Source: Venturia oleaginea (lineage: Eukaryota > Ascomycota > Dothideomycetes > Venturiales > Venturiaceae). From it: a stretch of DNA of 64,000 bases. Position numbers and translations under genes: made by a program. Below are positions 45,288-55,182 of this stretch, in pieces. The stretch's first letter is position 1, and every line of letters begins with the position of its first letter. A model generated the notes under the pieces. That model did not search any database. It was not told where the DNA came from and saw only the letters and a program-made list of their open reading frames with translations. Where the stretch lies: assembly GCA_013176395.1 (NCBI GenBank), contig JABMLP010000005.1, positions 1,426,001 to 1,490,000 of the forward strand. The letters run 5' to 3'.

Positions 45288-46650
45288 CTAGTCATAAGCT
45301 TCCTCAAGCTCTTCTTCATATTCCTCCTGGGCCTCCTCAAGGGCTTCCTCGTCACTACTGCTAGCATCCGAGTCCGCAGCATCCTCTCGCGCCTCCTCAA
45401 GATTTTCCCTTGCCGACTTGATCGAGGATTGCTGACTGCTAGAGATCGAAGCCGGACGGGGAGCATAGGCCTGGTCATATCCACCTTGGTCATATCCTCC
45501 ACCGCCGTAACCACTACCACCATATCCTCCAACAGGCGGTGCCTGTTGGTAAGATGATTGCTGGTACTGCGGCTGCTGATAACTCTGCTTCTTGTCGTCA
45601 TCCGAGTCGCTGTCGTCTGCTTGGAATTAGCTCGAATTCCCCACGGAAACATGCAAGGCAGTTGCATTTGCGTGATTGGCTGCAAACTTACTTAGAGCAT
45701 TGGCCAATAAGGCACCACCAGCCAGACCAGCACCTCCAGCTAGTAGCATACCACCAGCACCAAATCCCTTCTTCTCCTTTTTCTTCTCATCCTTTGCTTT
45801 CTTCTCATCCTTTGCTTTCTTCTCGCCATCTTTTGTGGCCTCAGCGACACCTCCGTAATATCCAGCAGCATTAGCGTCATGGGCTGGAGTCCCAGAACCG
45901 CCAACAGGGGGCATGGCGCCACCGTATTGATTATAGAACCCGCTGGCAGCACCAGGCTGACCTGGAGCAGGACTTCCGTAACCGGGTAAGCCACGAGTGT
46001 CCTGTCCCGGAGGCGGTGGAGCTCCATACTGGCCTTGTGGCGGGGGTAAGAATGCAGGAGGATCCCACGGAGTTCTTCCAGTAGCTTGCTCTACGAAATA
46101 AGTACGTCCGCTTTGAGGATCAATTTGAGAAATCCAGCCTGGTGGAAGATGAGGGGCGCCAGGAGGACCTGGCGGAGGCGGAGCTCCATATTGTCCACCG
46201 GGCTGAGGGCTTTGGTAGCCTCCTGGGCCACCGGCTGGAGACTGGCCGCCATAATTTTGTGGTTGACCATACTGCTGAGGCTGACCGTATTGTTGAGGCT
46301 GGTCGTATTGGTGCTGCTGGCTGTATTGCTGTGGCTGTTGCTGGTGCTGTTGAGGAGCTCCTCCTGTCATTGTCAGTTCGACGACTCCCTGATATCAATT
46401 CGAAGAGTAACAAACCATATTGTTGTTGTTGCTGCTGCTGACCACCTATTTCAGAGTCAGATTTTTCTCCTTCCACATTTGGGGCTTCGAGCTACGAGAA
46501 TAGTTACAACTCACCATACGAAGGCTGAGCTTGGGACTCAGGAGCCTTCTCCTCCTTCCTCTCTTTCTTCTTGTCGCCCACGCCCAGCGTCGCAGAAAAT
46601 TGCTCAAAATTCTTGGTCAAATCCTTGGTCAAATCCTTGAAAAATGACAT
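45288..46650 (-). CDS. WW-domain protein with Gln/Pro-rich and Gly-zipper regions
   Basis: Four exons: 46650-46515, 46445-46416, 46363-45692, 45616-45288, with clean GT/AG introns; 388 residues. The order is: acidic/basic N-terminal helix (MSFFKDLTKDL), poly-Gln, QQYGQP repeats, a WW domain LPPGWISQIDPQSGRTYFVE..GRTPWDPP (about 127-158), a Gly/Pro/Tyr-rich linker and a highly charged KKAKDEKK stretch. A glycine-rich hydrophobic segment GAGGMLLAGGAGLAGGALLANAL and an acidic C-terminus with a run of Glu follow. WW domains bind proline-rich ligands; the glycine zipper could insert in or lie on a membrane. Precise role unknown. Confidence 0.75.
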
Positions 46651-47581
46651 CTTCGCTTCGACACTTCAGGATCTGAGAAGAGTGGGTATTAATATATGTA
46701 TACCAGCGAGGGATTTCGCTTGCAGGGGAACGAGCAAGATATATTTCAAGGACAGGAGGATTCTTGAAGCTTGGGTTCTCTGGAAGACATCCAGGAGAGG
46801 TGGCTGATCTTATAGTATCGAAAGTGCCCCTCCAACAGCATAGCCACAGCCAGCCCTGTCGGGCCGTCTTGACCCGTATACACCTGGGCCGCGATGATGA
46901 AACTCTGTGGGTTTGTTGGTGGATTTTGATGGAGTTCTTGCTTGGCTGCAGAGAGGCGCGCAGGGTTTTGCGGTTGGAGCGCCGGCCGGCGATAATGTCA
47001 GATCGATCTTGGCTACACGTGATGATATCTATTGTGAATAATATGAAAAAGATTGGGAGATGGTATCAAAGCCGGTTGCCCCGTTTCCTAAAGCGTTTAT
47101 ATGAGTGCTTGGGAAGCAAGGCCAAAAATACTTACTGTGGTACCAGCGGTATTATTTAAAACCGCTGGTACCACAGTGGGATACTGATATCTTCCAAGAG
47201 CTTACCCATCAATCAATATGAATGAGCGATAGAATGGATGTGTAAGCCGAATGGGAGCGGAGGTAGACACGGGAAAAAGCAATTTCAGGGGTCAGCGGCT
47301 GCATCTCCACTAAGTTTCCTACGCTCCTCTGTCGCTCCACTATCAACAGCTATCAATTACAGGAATTCAGTGGTCTCTGAACTCCATGAAGTCGCCGTGT
47401 TATTTACTCCCCCAATCATCTATGAGAATTGTACCTCTCAACGATGTCGTTTTCAAGAATACCACCAATCCTGAAAAGCCCTGATCAGTCCGAGAACTGT
47501 CGAGGGATTCATCGCCATCGCTCCTCGCCATGATTTTTCGATTGAGAAGACGATACTCATATCCGTACATCGGTGATTTCC
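46651..47581. other. Intergenic region containing a perfect palindrome
   Basis: No gene recognised. The palindrome at 47134-47177 is listed separately. Confidence 0.35.
47134..47177. repeat. Perfect inverted repeat, 17-bp arms, 10-bp loop
   Basis: ACTGTGGTACCAGCGGT (47134-47150), loop ATTATTTAAA, ACCGCTGGTACCACAGT (47161-47177). No mismatches. Not followed by a T-run and not at a gene end, so not an obvious terminator. Confidence 0.9.
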
Positions 47582-48363
47582 TCAATTTTCCCCCTCCTTC
47601 TCTACAGCCGATCGGATCTTGCGGCCGCAGTCGAGTTTATAGGATTTGGCCACCTTCTCAAGAATTCTACTGTGGATGCTCATATACTCGCCGAGTTTCA
47701 AAGCCCTGTCTCCAAGTGTCTCGTCCCAGAGGCCCCACCTCAGAGTCACCGTTGAAGGCGTGTGCTGCACGATCCGACGGACCACCGCTCCCAATACCAA
47801 AGACCCTATCCAACGCTTGCTTTGAACATCAGGCCGCCAATCGCATGCTGTTTCAGGAGCAGCTGAACCGCATGGACGGTTGTACATAGTTTAGACAACC
47901 TATCGAAACACGGAGAATACGGATCGAAGGCAGATGCATTCCGTGTTGCGGCCATGCCGAGTTGAAGCTGCTGATAGTGCTTGAGAGTCCAGTGTAAAGG
48001 ACATTGTGCTGCTCGATCTTGTTTCGGTTCCAGAAATAGTCCCGACCTTCCTTGCAGAGTTGCCAACAGTATTGCAAAATTTGAAGCTGCAAAAATTGAC
48101 GTTGGAAAACAGGGTCCATGACGAAAGCTTTAGAGCGTACGATTAAGCGTCCTTCTGTGAGGTTGAGGGTGCTGCCGGGCCTGGATCGTGAGAGGAGTAT
48201 CATGCAGTCGTATCATTCTCAGTAGGGCGCGCTGGAATAAGTAGAGTACGTTTGTAGACTTCAAGGCGTAGTTCGGCGGGAAGTTCGAGGAACACGAAGG
48301 GTCGAATTGCTTGTTTTCTGCGAGCAGTATCAGTATTTGTTCTCGAGGACGGGGACGAACCAA
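47582..48363 (-). pseudogene. F-box-like fungal protein (2EXR type), frameshifted
   Basis: Starts at about 48369 (MNFGSSPSSR): AIRPFVFLELPAELRLEVYKRTLLIPARPTENDT, then TGA; the next frame carries LTEGRLIVRSKAFVMDPVFQRQF..YFWNRNKIEQHN to about 47853. A third frame holds VVRRIVQHTPSTVTLRWGLWDETLGD, matching the end of the 43872-44612 gene. At least two frameshifts; not functional as it stands. Confidence 0.5.
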
Positions 48364-48369
48364 AATTCA

Positions 48370-50775
48370 TGGTTTGTCACTCATAGTTGATACCGAAAAG
48401 AATCTCGCAAAGCTCAGATTCTGAATTTTCCGGGTACTACGTGGAGCCAAACATGACTGACTCAAGCTCTTCTCATTCCGGCAAACTTGGGGGCAAACCC
48501 ACTGCTCCGCGCTCAGCTTTTTGTAGTGCGACTTGGGTTGTTTGGGTTTCTCCTTGCGAGCTCTCGATTTGCATACTGGACTATTTTGCGACGGACGGGC
48601 GTAGGGCGAAGCCATCTTGTTCTGAGCGCGCAATAGCATACCGTGCCGGATAGGCCCTGGTGGTATGTAGTCTGCCATGGTGATGGCTCGGTATCTGGTT
48701 ATAGTATAGAAGCTCAGCACGTTGTTGTCGAGAAGATAGAGGTGATGGCAGGGTAGCATCGTACCTTTGTAACTTCCTTGAGGTTGTCTGTTTTGTGGAG
48801 AGGTTGATGACGTTGGTAGGTAGATAAAAGACCCTCCGTTTATCCTGTGGCTGTGCAACCGACTTGTACGGTAGGGTCTGTGAGACGAAAACCCACGAAA
48901 TTGGGCCACACTCGAAATATTTACTTAAGTAATATTAGAAACCTATATAACTAACCCCCTATTAGAGTTATTATAATAGACCTACATACATTTCAAATAC
49001 ACGCTGACCAGTTTGCCGATCGCCGGTTCGATCTAGGTTTGGGTCGCTCCTCTCTCAAAAGTCTTGCGCACAACACCATGTCCTAATGGCTGCACAACCA
49101 GTTATTTTTCATGCCCCCAACAAGCATTTCTAGAGGTTTATATGGAGGAATCATCAATTGCCAATTTACGCCTCGGAGATAGAAAATTGTATCTGCCGAG
49201 AATACGCATGTAGGCCTGGAATATGAACTTGTGGATTAGCTGGATTGAAGAATTATCGAAGAAGCTACAAGGGGTACTCCAATTTGCTCCCCCCGAGCTT
49301 GGAAATTTGGAAGCATGAAAGACATATCGTAGTATACTGACTTGATGAGTGAAGCTGAAATAGATAGTCTTGAGTCCCGAAACCTAAGTAGTATTTGGAC
49401 GATAAAGAGAAAATTGATGATCGGGAGGACGAAGAAAGGAGCCGAAGTAGTGATGGCTATCTCTACAAAAAAGACACAATAAAGAAACGTTTGACATTTA
49501 ACCGATACTTCTATCGGATTACTATAAATTCTGCAAGCTCGAAGCCTATTCCATACCTGGAAATAGAGCAATATTTGCTCTGTGTCTCTAGTGCCGTTCC
49601 CTATACGTCTTTGTGAGCTCCGCTCGATATTGCTTGCATATGATAAATGATACTATGACGTGATATTGGCAAACCGAGAGTGTCCGCCTCGCTCTAGTAT
49701 ATAATTATCAGAGCTCGATTATGAACATTCAAGTTCAATGAGCTCTAAAGGTTTTCCCCGCGTATTACTTATTCAAGAAATGGTGAAGCCATATCGAAAT
49801 GAAGAGACTCTGCGCGCGGGTAAAGAAAAGAAGTTATGCAAAGCTGGTCTCAAAATTGTACGCTAGGATGATGATAGTCATCATCATCACCGCATTCTTA
49901 GTCGTTGGTTGTCATCTATGGGACAAAAAGGTGAGATTAACATAAGAATAGTTGGAAGGTTAAGAACAATCCACGAAGCTACATTCAACCTCAGCGGCAA
50001 TCCGCGACATGAGCAGGATTTCAGAACGTGAAGAATGGGCGAAGGAAGACAGATATAAAGATAAGGAAGTCATGATGAAGTTGAAGATAGCCTTCGCGCC
50101 GATGATGAAAATTACCAACGAAGGAAACTTGGATTACCTTCCCAAAGCTCTGATACTTCTCGCGCAGCTTTGAAAGGAGCGATAGATAGTGAGATTTTAT
50201 AAACCTTACTTGGTTTTTTCTCGGGAATGAATATCAAAGCGATATCCTGTAAACAACCGGATCGTTTGTAAGCCTTGTGGACTAGCTACAGCGTTGCTCA
50301 AAATATCCTTATAGAAAAGCGTAAGATTGTTTGTGTTCGAATCTAATTGCCCGCAGTACGTAAATCCATCGTAGTTAAGCGCCCTCTCACATTATATACG
50401 CCTAACCGGTGCGCTGGACAATAACGACAGCAACAATGATCCCTGATACTAAAACAATAGCTGTACGGCTATTACAGTGCCCCGACTACATCAAATTTCG
50501 GCTATGTTTTTGAGAAGATGACGAAGTATAAATCTCGTTAAAAAGTATAGAGGTAAGGAATATAATAAAGAAAATTAGAGCCTTAACACTTATTATCACT
50601 ACCTCCTACTCCATACATAAGAATCCAGACTTAACTCCAGACTTGCGAAATGGTAGAATTAACGGTCCTTGCGCTAACCCTGGCTTCGAGTAGAAGTCAC
50701 TTATAGCCTCTACTTACTTTCTATCCTCTTGATAATTGTTGTTGAAATTATGATCGTTAATGATCCTAGAAAGGC
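48370..50775. other. Gene-poor region, nothing recognised
   Basis: A 180-codon minus ORF (48909-48367) without recognisable domain and a few shorter ones. AT-rich between 49600 and 50900. No RNA gene confirmed. Confidence 0.3.
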
Positions 50776-50800
50776 TAAGGGGGTGTTCGAGAACTCTATG
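50776..50800. mobile_element. Possible PIF/Harbinger left terminus
   Basis: TAA (50776-50778) followed by GGGGGTGTTCGAGAAC. PIF/Harbinger elements typically have TWA target duplications and termini starting GGGGGTGTT. No matching right end was found in the window. Confidence 0.4.
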
Positions 50801-51074
50801 CAATATGCAAATATGGAGATTTTAAGCGCGGCCGTTCAAAATGCATATTGGCCGCGCATATTCATTAACGTGTTCAAAAGCGCAATATGCAGCTAGAATA
50901 TGTAGAATTAAATAGACCAATTGATACCCTGTACATTACGGCGGTGAGCGTAGATAGTTAGCTTCTTAGTGTCGTACTTGTGGCGTCAACCTGGTAAAAT
51001 CTGATGAGTTATTAGCTATCACTACTACCACTAATATCGTTACTTTTGACATACTACATACGTTGCATTATACA

Positions 51075-52053
51075 ATGACCCGCCGTTCTAGAGATCGCAA
51101 ATCAACTGTACCCTTTGGCGGGCGTTCTACGTCGCCAGAGGGCGCCGAAATTGGCTCCCAAAAGCCCGCGGAGGAGCCTCAAAAAACAGCCTCGAAAAAG
51201 GGCTGCTACTGCTATACCAAGTATTAGCAAGAATAAGAAGAAAGCCAAAGAAGATACTGCAATAGACCCAGCATTGCAGTCGACTTATCCGGACCCTACC
51301 AGCGCCCTCGATAGTCCTACATCGCCGTTCCCTTCACCTACACCTCCAAGTACACAACCTCTAAGTACACAACCTTCAAGTACACAACCTTCAAGTACAC
51401 AACCTCTAAGTATACAACCTCCAAGTATACAACCACGAGATAGAAGCGTTTCAGTGCGGTCAACAACCGAATCTACTTCTGCTTGAAGCCTTGCGGCTAG
51501 AGACAAGACTCTTACGCGTAGTGAGAGTTCTACGCCTACGCCTTCGTCATCAGCGTCGAAAAAGAAGGAGAAGCAAGCGAATTATCCGTGGAAATCACCG
51601 ACCCTCCTTGCCATGATTGATTCCTTTGTAGAGTCAAAGAACTGTGGTCTACAGAATGGCGCTTCTTGGAAGGATGAGGCATACGATAACGCTTGTATTG
51701 GAGTAGATCAAGCGCAGACAAACTCGGCAGCTCCGCCTATGACAAAAGAGAGACTGGTTAGCAAGTGGCAGACGATAAAGAACAGTTGGAATGCATATTG
51801 CGCTCACTACGGCAACCCGGGTCACTGCTCTGGGTGGACTCGAAATGGGACTCGCGAGAATGGCGTTCTTCGCGATTATCCTCACATTGAGCCAGGTGTC
51901 CTTGTGAATGACGTAGAGACGATGAAGGCACACTATAAGAAGTACAGAGAGTGCTTCCGCTTCAAGTTAAAGCTACCAGAGAATATGGATGCTATCGTTT
52001 CCAAGTGTTGCGCATCTTTTAATACCAATGTTAGGCGAATTGACCTTTTGTAG
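51075..52053 (+). pseudogene. Myb/SANT-like DNA-binding protein, transposon-associated
   Basis: ATG at 51075 gives a basic start; the frame shifts near 51200 in A-runs. The main frame then has a six-fold 15-bp repeat (Ser/Thr-Gln-Pro), TGA at 51484-51486, and in the same phase YPWKSPTLLAMIDSFVESKNCGLQNGASWKDEAYDNA..LVSKWQTIKNSWNAYCAH, a Myb/SANT-like trihelix, to 52053. Such proteins are the second ORF of Harbinger-type transposons, in line with the terminus at 50779. The TGA may replace an Arg codon (CGA). Confidence 0.5.
51349..51434 (+). repeat. 15-bp tandem repeat in the Myb/SANT ORF
   Basis: About six units of ACAACCTCYAAGTAY, coding for Ser-Thr/Ile-Gln-Pro-type repeats. Confidence 0.75.
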
Positions 52054-52418
52054 GTTGCGTTATTAGGAAGATTGCTGGAATTCGAGGTGTTGTTTAGACC
52101 CTAACGGCTGCAAGGCGGGATCTTCAGCCTTACCTGTTGTCAAAATGGTCGTCTACTTCCCGCCCCTGTTCAGTAACCTCGTACTGATCGGATTATAATG
52201 ATTCTGAATGCGTTGCATTCAGCGTTTGCAGGGCTTCTTAATAAATAATATTTTGCCTAAAACGGTAAGGTGCTACTCACTCCAGCTAGCTCTGAAGTTG
52301 AGGTATTAGAATAGACCGTCCGGCGCTCGGATACTATAACATATTCCACCATCGAGTGGGTCAAGCCATCGAGCGGGTCAGTTTATGCCAAGACCAGCTG
52401 CTCCCTTATCAACACAAT

Positions 52419-52826
52419 ATGTCTCAACAACAAAACGCGCAATCATCTAACAGAGAAGGCAGAATCCAGCTTGCCCTTTCTGCCTACAATACCCACCAAT
52501 TCCGAAGCCTCCGGCGCGCTGCTGAGGCGTTTGATATACCTCCTTCAACATTAACTAGGCGATATAACGGAATTACGTATCGCCTAGATACTCGTAACGC
52601 CCGACACAAGCTCACTACGACTGAAGAGCAGACAATCGTCCAATACATCCTCGACCTCGATTCGCGAGGATTCGCGCCCCGGCTGTGTGAGGTAGCAGAT
52701 ATGGCGGATAAACTACTGGGTGTACGCGGTGGAGAGCCAGTAGGGAAAAACTGGGCTGAGAGGTTCATAACGGGCTCAGATAAGCTCAAGATGGCCTTCA
52801 ATCGAGCTAAGGATAGGTTTGATTGA
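52419..52826 (+). pseudogene. Fot1-like transposase, N-terminal part
   Basis: MSQQQNAQSSNREGRIQLAL then HTH_psq (RSLRRAAEAFDIPPSTLTRRYNG) and the CENP-B-type HTH (LTTTEEQTIVQYILDLDSRGFAP..VGKNWAERFITGSDKLKMAFNRAKDR). The frame runs into the tetranucleotide tail of the retroposon. Truncated; DNA-binding part only. Confidence 0.75.
52807..52817. repeat. Target-site duplication of retroposon copy B, left (11 bp)
   Basis: CTAAGGATAGG, repeated at 54223-54233. Confidence 0.7.
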
Positions 52827-54222
52827 TTGATTGATTGATTGATTTTATCCTACTCGGTTGCAGCCGCTTAATCACGCAGCTATGTCCGGTTAGGAGGACT
52901 TCATCAGACAGCCGACACGTGATAGATTATATTGCTCAGCTTGTCTATCTGTTTCGCCTTATCCCTCAAGGCCAATGGGTTCCCTAAGTATGTTTCTGCT
53001 TGTGAAAGTTGCCTTGCACCAGATTCCTATGCGGCGGTGTATTTGGTTGTGTGATGCTGGAGACAATAGTAACCATCGTAGTCGTGATTTCGCTGCTTGG
53101 GTGTGATACTCCGGGTATGCCCGTGGACGAGGCTGTCTGGTAGCTGCCGTATTGTATGGCGCCGATCGTGCTATAGACCTGCCGTCTTATAGTCGGAGCC
53201 TACCTGCTGCTAGTCGCTCTCCCTACTTGCTATATCGCGCTCCTACTCTTGCCAATGCCATAACTGGGACGCAACAGTCTGGGGAGAGGCTCAAGGCTAC
53301 GTCTGCTGGCTTGTAGGGAGGGGATTTGCCGCCAATAAGCTCCTTCTATACGTCCTTACTGCTTACTGTGTTGCGCACCTACTCTTGCCAATGCCATAAC
53401 TGGGACGCAACAGTTTGGGGAGAGGCTCAAGGCTCTGGACATCAGCTTGCAGCAGGACGGTTTGCGGAGACGATAGTAGATGAGGTTCTCTAGCAGCTGC
53501 CGTATCGTGTCGCACCGATTGTGTTGTAGACCTGTCGTCTTATAGTCGGAGCCTATCTGCTGCTAGTCGCTCTCCCTGCTTGCTATATCGCGCACCTACT
53601 CTTGCCAATGCCATAACTGGGACGCAACAGTCTGGGGAGAGGCTCAAGGCTACGTCTGCTAGCTTACAGGGAGGGGATTTGCCGCCAATAGGCTCCTTCT
53701 ATGCGTCCTTACTACTTACTGTGTCGCGCACCTACTCTTGCCAATGCCATAACTGGGAGGCAACAGTTTGGGGAGAGGCTCAAGGCTCTGGGCAACAGCT
53801 TGTAGCAGGACGGTTTGCCAAGACGTTGGGAGAGGTTGTCTAGTCGTTGCAGTGGTGTGTGGTGCCGATTGTTGCGCACCGGGCGTCTGGTGTTTGAGTT
53901 GTGTTGAAGGTATTGCCGTTCTAGCAGTGACTCGTCGACTCGGAGCGTTGCAGTGTCATCTGGGGTGATGGACTAGCCGGGAGATAGTGACTAGATGGTT
54001 GCTGTTGTCTTTGGTGGACGCATCGTTCGTGTAGCTTGCTCATGTATTCGTCTGCTTGCTCTGCCGTGGCCGCGACGGCGACTCTAGAGATATCTCATCG
54101 ACGCTGAGGGACGCGCGATGGCCTCTAGAGGCCGGAGCGGCCACTGGCAGAGGTGTTTTGATGATCCTTAGATGATACTTCTGTAAATTCCAAAAATTGA
54201 GTTCTCGCTGTGTGTGCTGTTC
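52818..54222 (-). mobile_element. Non-coding retroposon, copy B (1.4 kb), inverted
   Basis: Inverse orientation of copy A. It begins with six TTGA units (the tail read from the other strand), then TTTTATCCTACTCGGTTGCAG, the internal repeats (about 53270, 53400, 53630, 53765), and ends GTGTGTGCTGTTC. Flanked by an 11-bp duplication within the Fot1-like transposase. About 210 bp shorter than copy A near 52935. Plus-strand ORFs such as 53580-53843 are antisense to the element and repeat-derived. Confidence 0.65.
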
Positions 54223-54233
54223 CTAAGGATAGG
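54223..54233. repeat. Target-site duplication of retroposon copy B, right (11 bp)
   Basis: CTAAGGATAGG, identical to 52807-52817; flanking bases differ. Confidence 0.7.
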
Positions 54234-55095
54234 ATACAGGCTGCTTATTTTGGACGGCCATGAGAGCCATCTCAGCCAGGATTTCAAGGACTACTGCCTC
54301 GAAAACAAGATTATAACCCTCTGCATGCCATCGCACTCGTCGCATATACTCTAGCCCCTTGACGTGGTCTGCTTCTCGCCGTTGAAGCGCAAGTACTCCC
54401 AACGCGTCCGGGGCTTGGCACGCCGACGCGTGTACCATATCAACAAGGAAGGCTTTCTCCCTGCCTTCAAAGACGCGTTTTTCGACGTGTTTACGAAAGA
54501 GAACTGTCAAAAGGCTTTTGAGGCAGTAGGGCTAGTCCCTATCGACGCGCAGGTGGTGTTGGATCGCCTTGAAGTACGGCTACGAACCCCGCCAGAAACC
54601 CATCTCCCAGAAACGCCGTGGCAGTCCAAGACTCCAAGTAATACTTATGAATTTGGATCCCAATTCAAGCTCGTAAGCGAGTCTTTTACTCGGTCACCAG
54701 TTACTGCGCAGGCAGGCTTTTCCCAGCTTGTTAAGGGCGCTGAATTGATGCTACACCAAAACGCTCCGCTTGTTGCGCGTAACCGCGAGCTTGAAGAGCA
54801 ATTAGCAGTAACAACGAACCGAAAATGGCGCAAAAGGAAGTGGATCCAGCAAGGTGGTACTATTGAGTATGGGACTGCAGCAGCGCAGGTAGCTGCAGAG
54901 GCGTCTATAGCGCCTCAGGGATCAAAGAAGGCTCGTGGTAGTGGTGGTCAAGAAACAGCCCGACCAATTCAACGGCGCTGTAGGAACTGCGGCGCAGCTG
55001 GGCATAATGCGCGAACTTGTAAAAAAGATATCAAGATATCTTCTGAATCAGATAGCAGCACGACGGACTTAGAATCTATTGTTGATAGCGATTAA
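54234..55095 (+). pseudogene. Fot1-like transposase, C-terminal part
   Basis: YRLLILDGHESH (the second Asp of the DDE triad) starts at about 54234. After KIITLCMPSHSSHIL comes a TAG (54352-54354) where QPLDV is conserved, then PLDVVCFSPLKRKYSQ and FDVFTKENCQKAFEAVGLVP. A basic tail and a zinc knuckle CRNCGAAGHNARTC end the protein at 55095. The Gln-to-amber change is a C-to-T transition. The sequence between the HTH part and LILDGHE (about 130 residues, including the first Asp) is missing. Confidence 0.75.
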
Positions 55096-55182
55096 ATTGA
55101 AGAGTCGTAACATAAGTTGGTCGTGCCAAGTCTTTTTGACCCGCTCGATGAGTTGACCCGCTCGATGGTGGAATACGTTATA

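Larger units (their letters stand above)
52335..55182 (+). mobile_element. pogo/Fot1-like transposon with nested retroposon
   Basis: Ends TATAAC..GTTATA: TA duplication plus inverted repeats ACRTATTCCACCATCGAGYG. Inside the repeats the motif CATCGAGCGGGTCA occurs twice. Contains a transposase cut into a 5' part (52419-52826) and a 3' part (54234-55095) by retroposon copy B, with most of the catalytic domain missing. The termini share an AC(G/A)T(A/G)TTYCAC start with the element at 36813, so the two are relatives. Confidence 0.75.

Noticed and set aside
46086..46640. 184-codon plus-strand ORF with Leu-rich stretch
   Set aside because: Antisense of the Gln/Pro-rich exon of the WW-domain gene.
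49005..49070. tRNA-like GGTTCGATC box
   Set aside because: The flanking bases do not pair into a T-arm and no acceptor stem or A box is seen.
53580..53968. ORFs of 66-87 codons in retroposon copy B (and 31710-32051 in copy A)
   Set aside because: They are antisense to the element as oriented by its tail and simply follow the internal tandem repeats.
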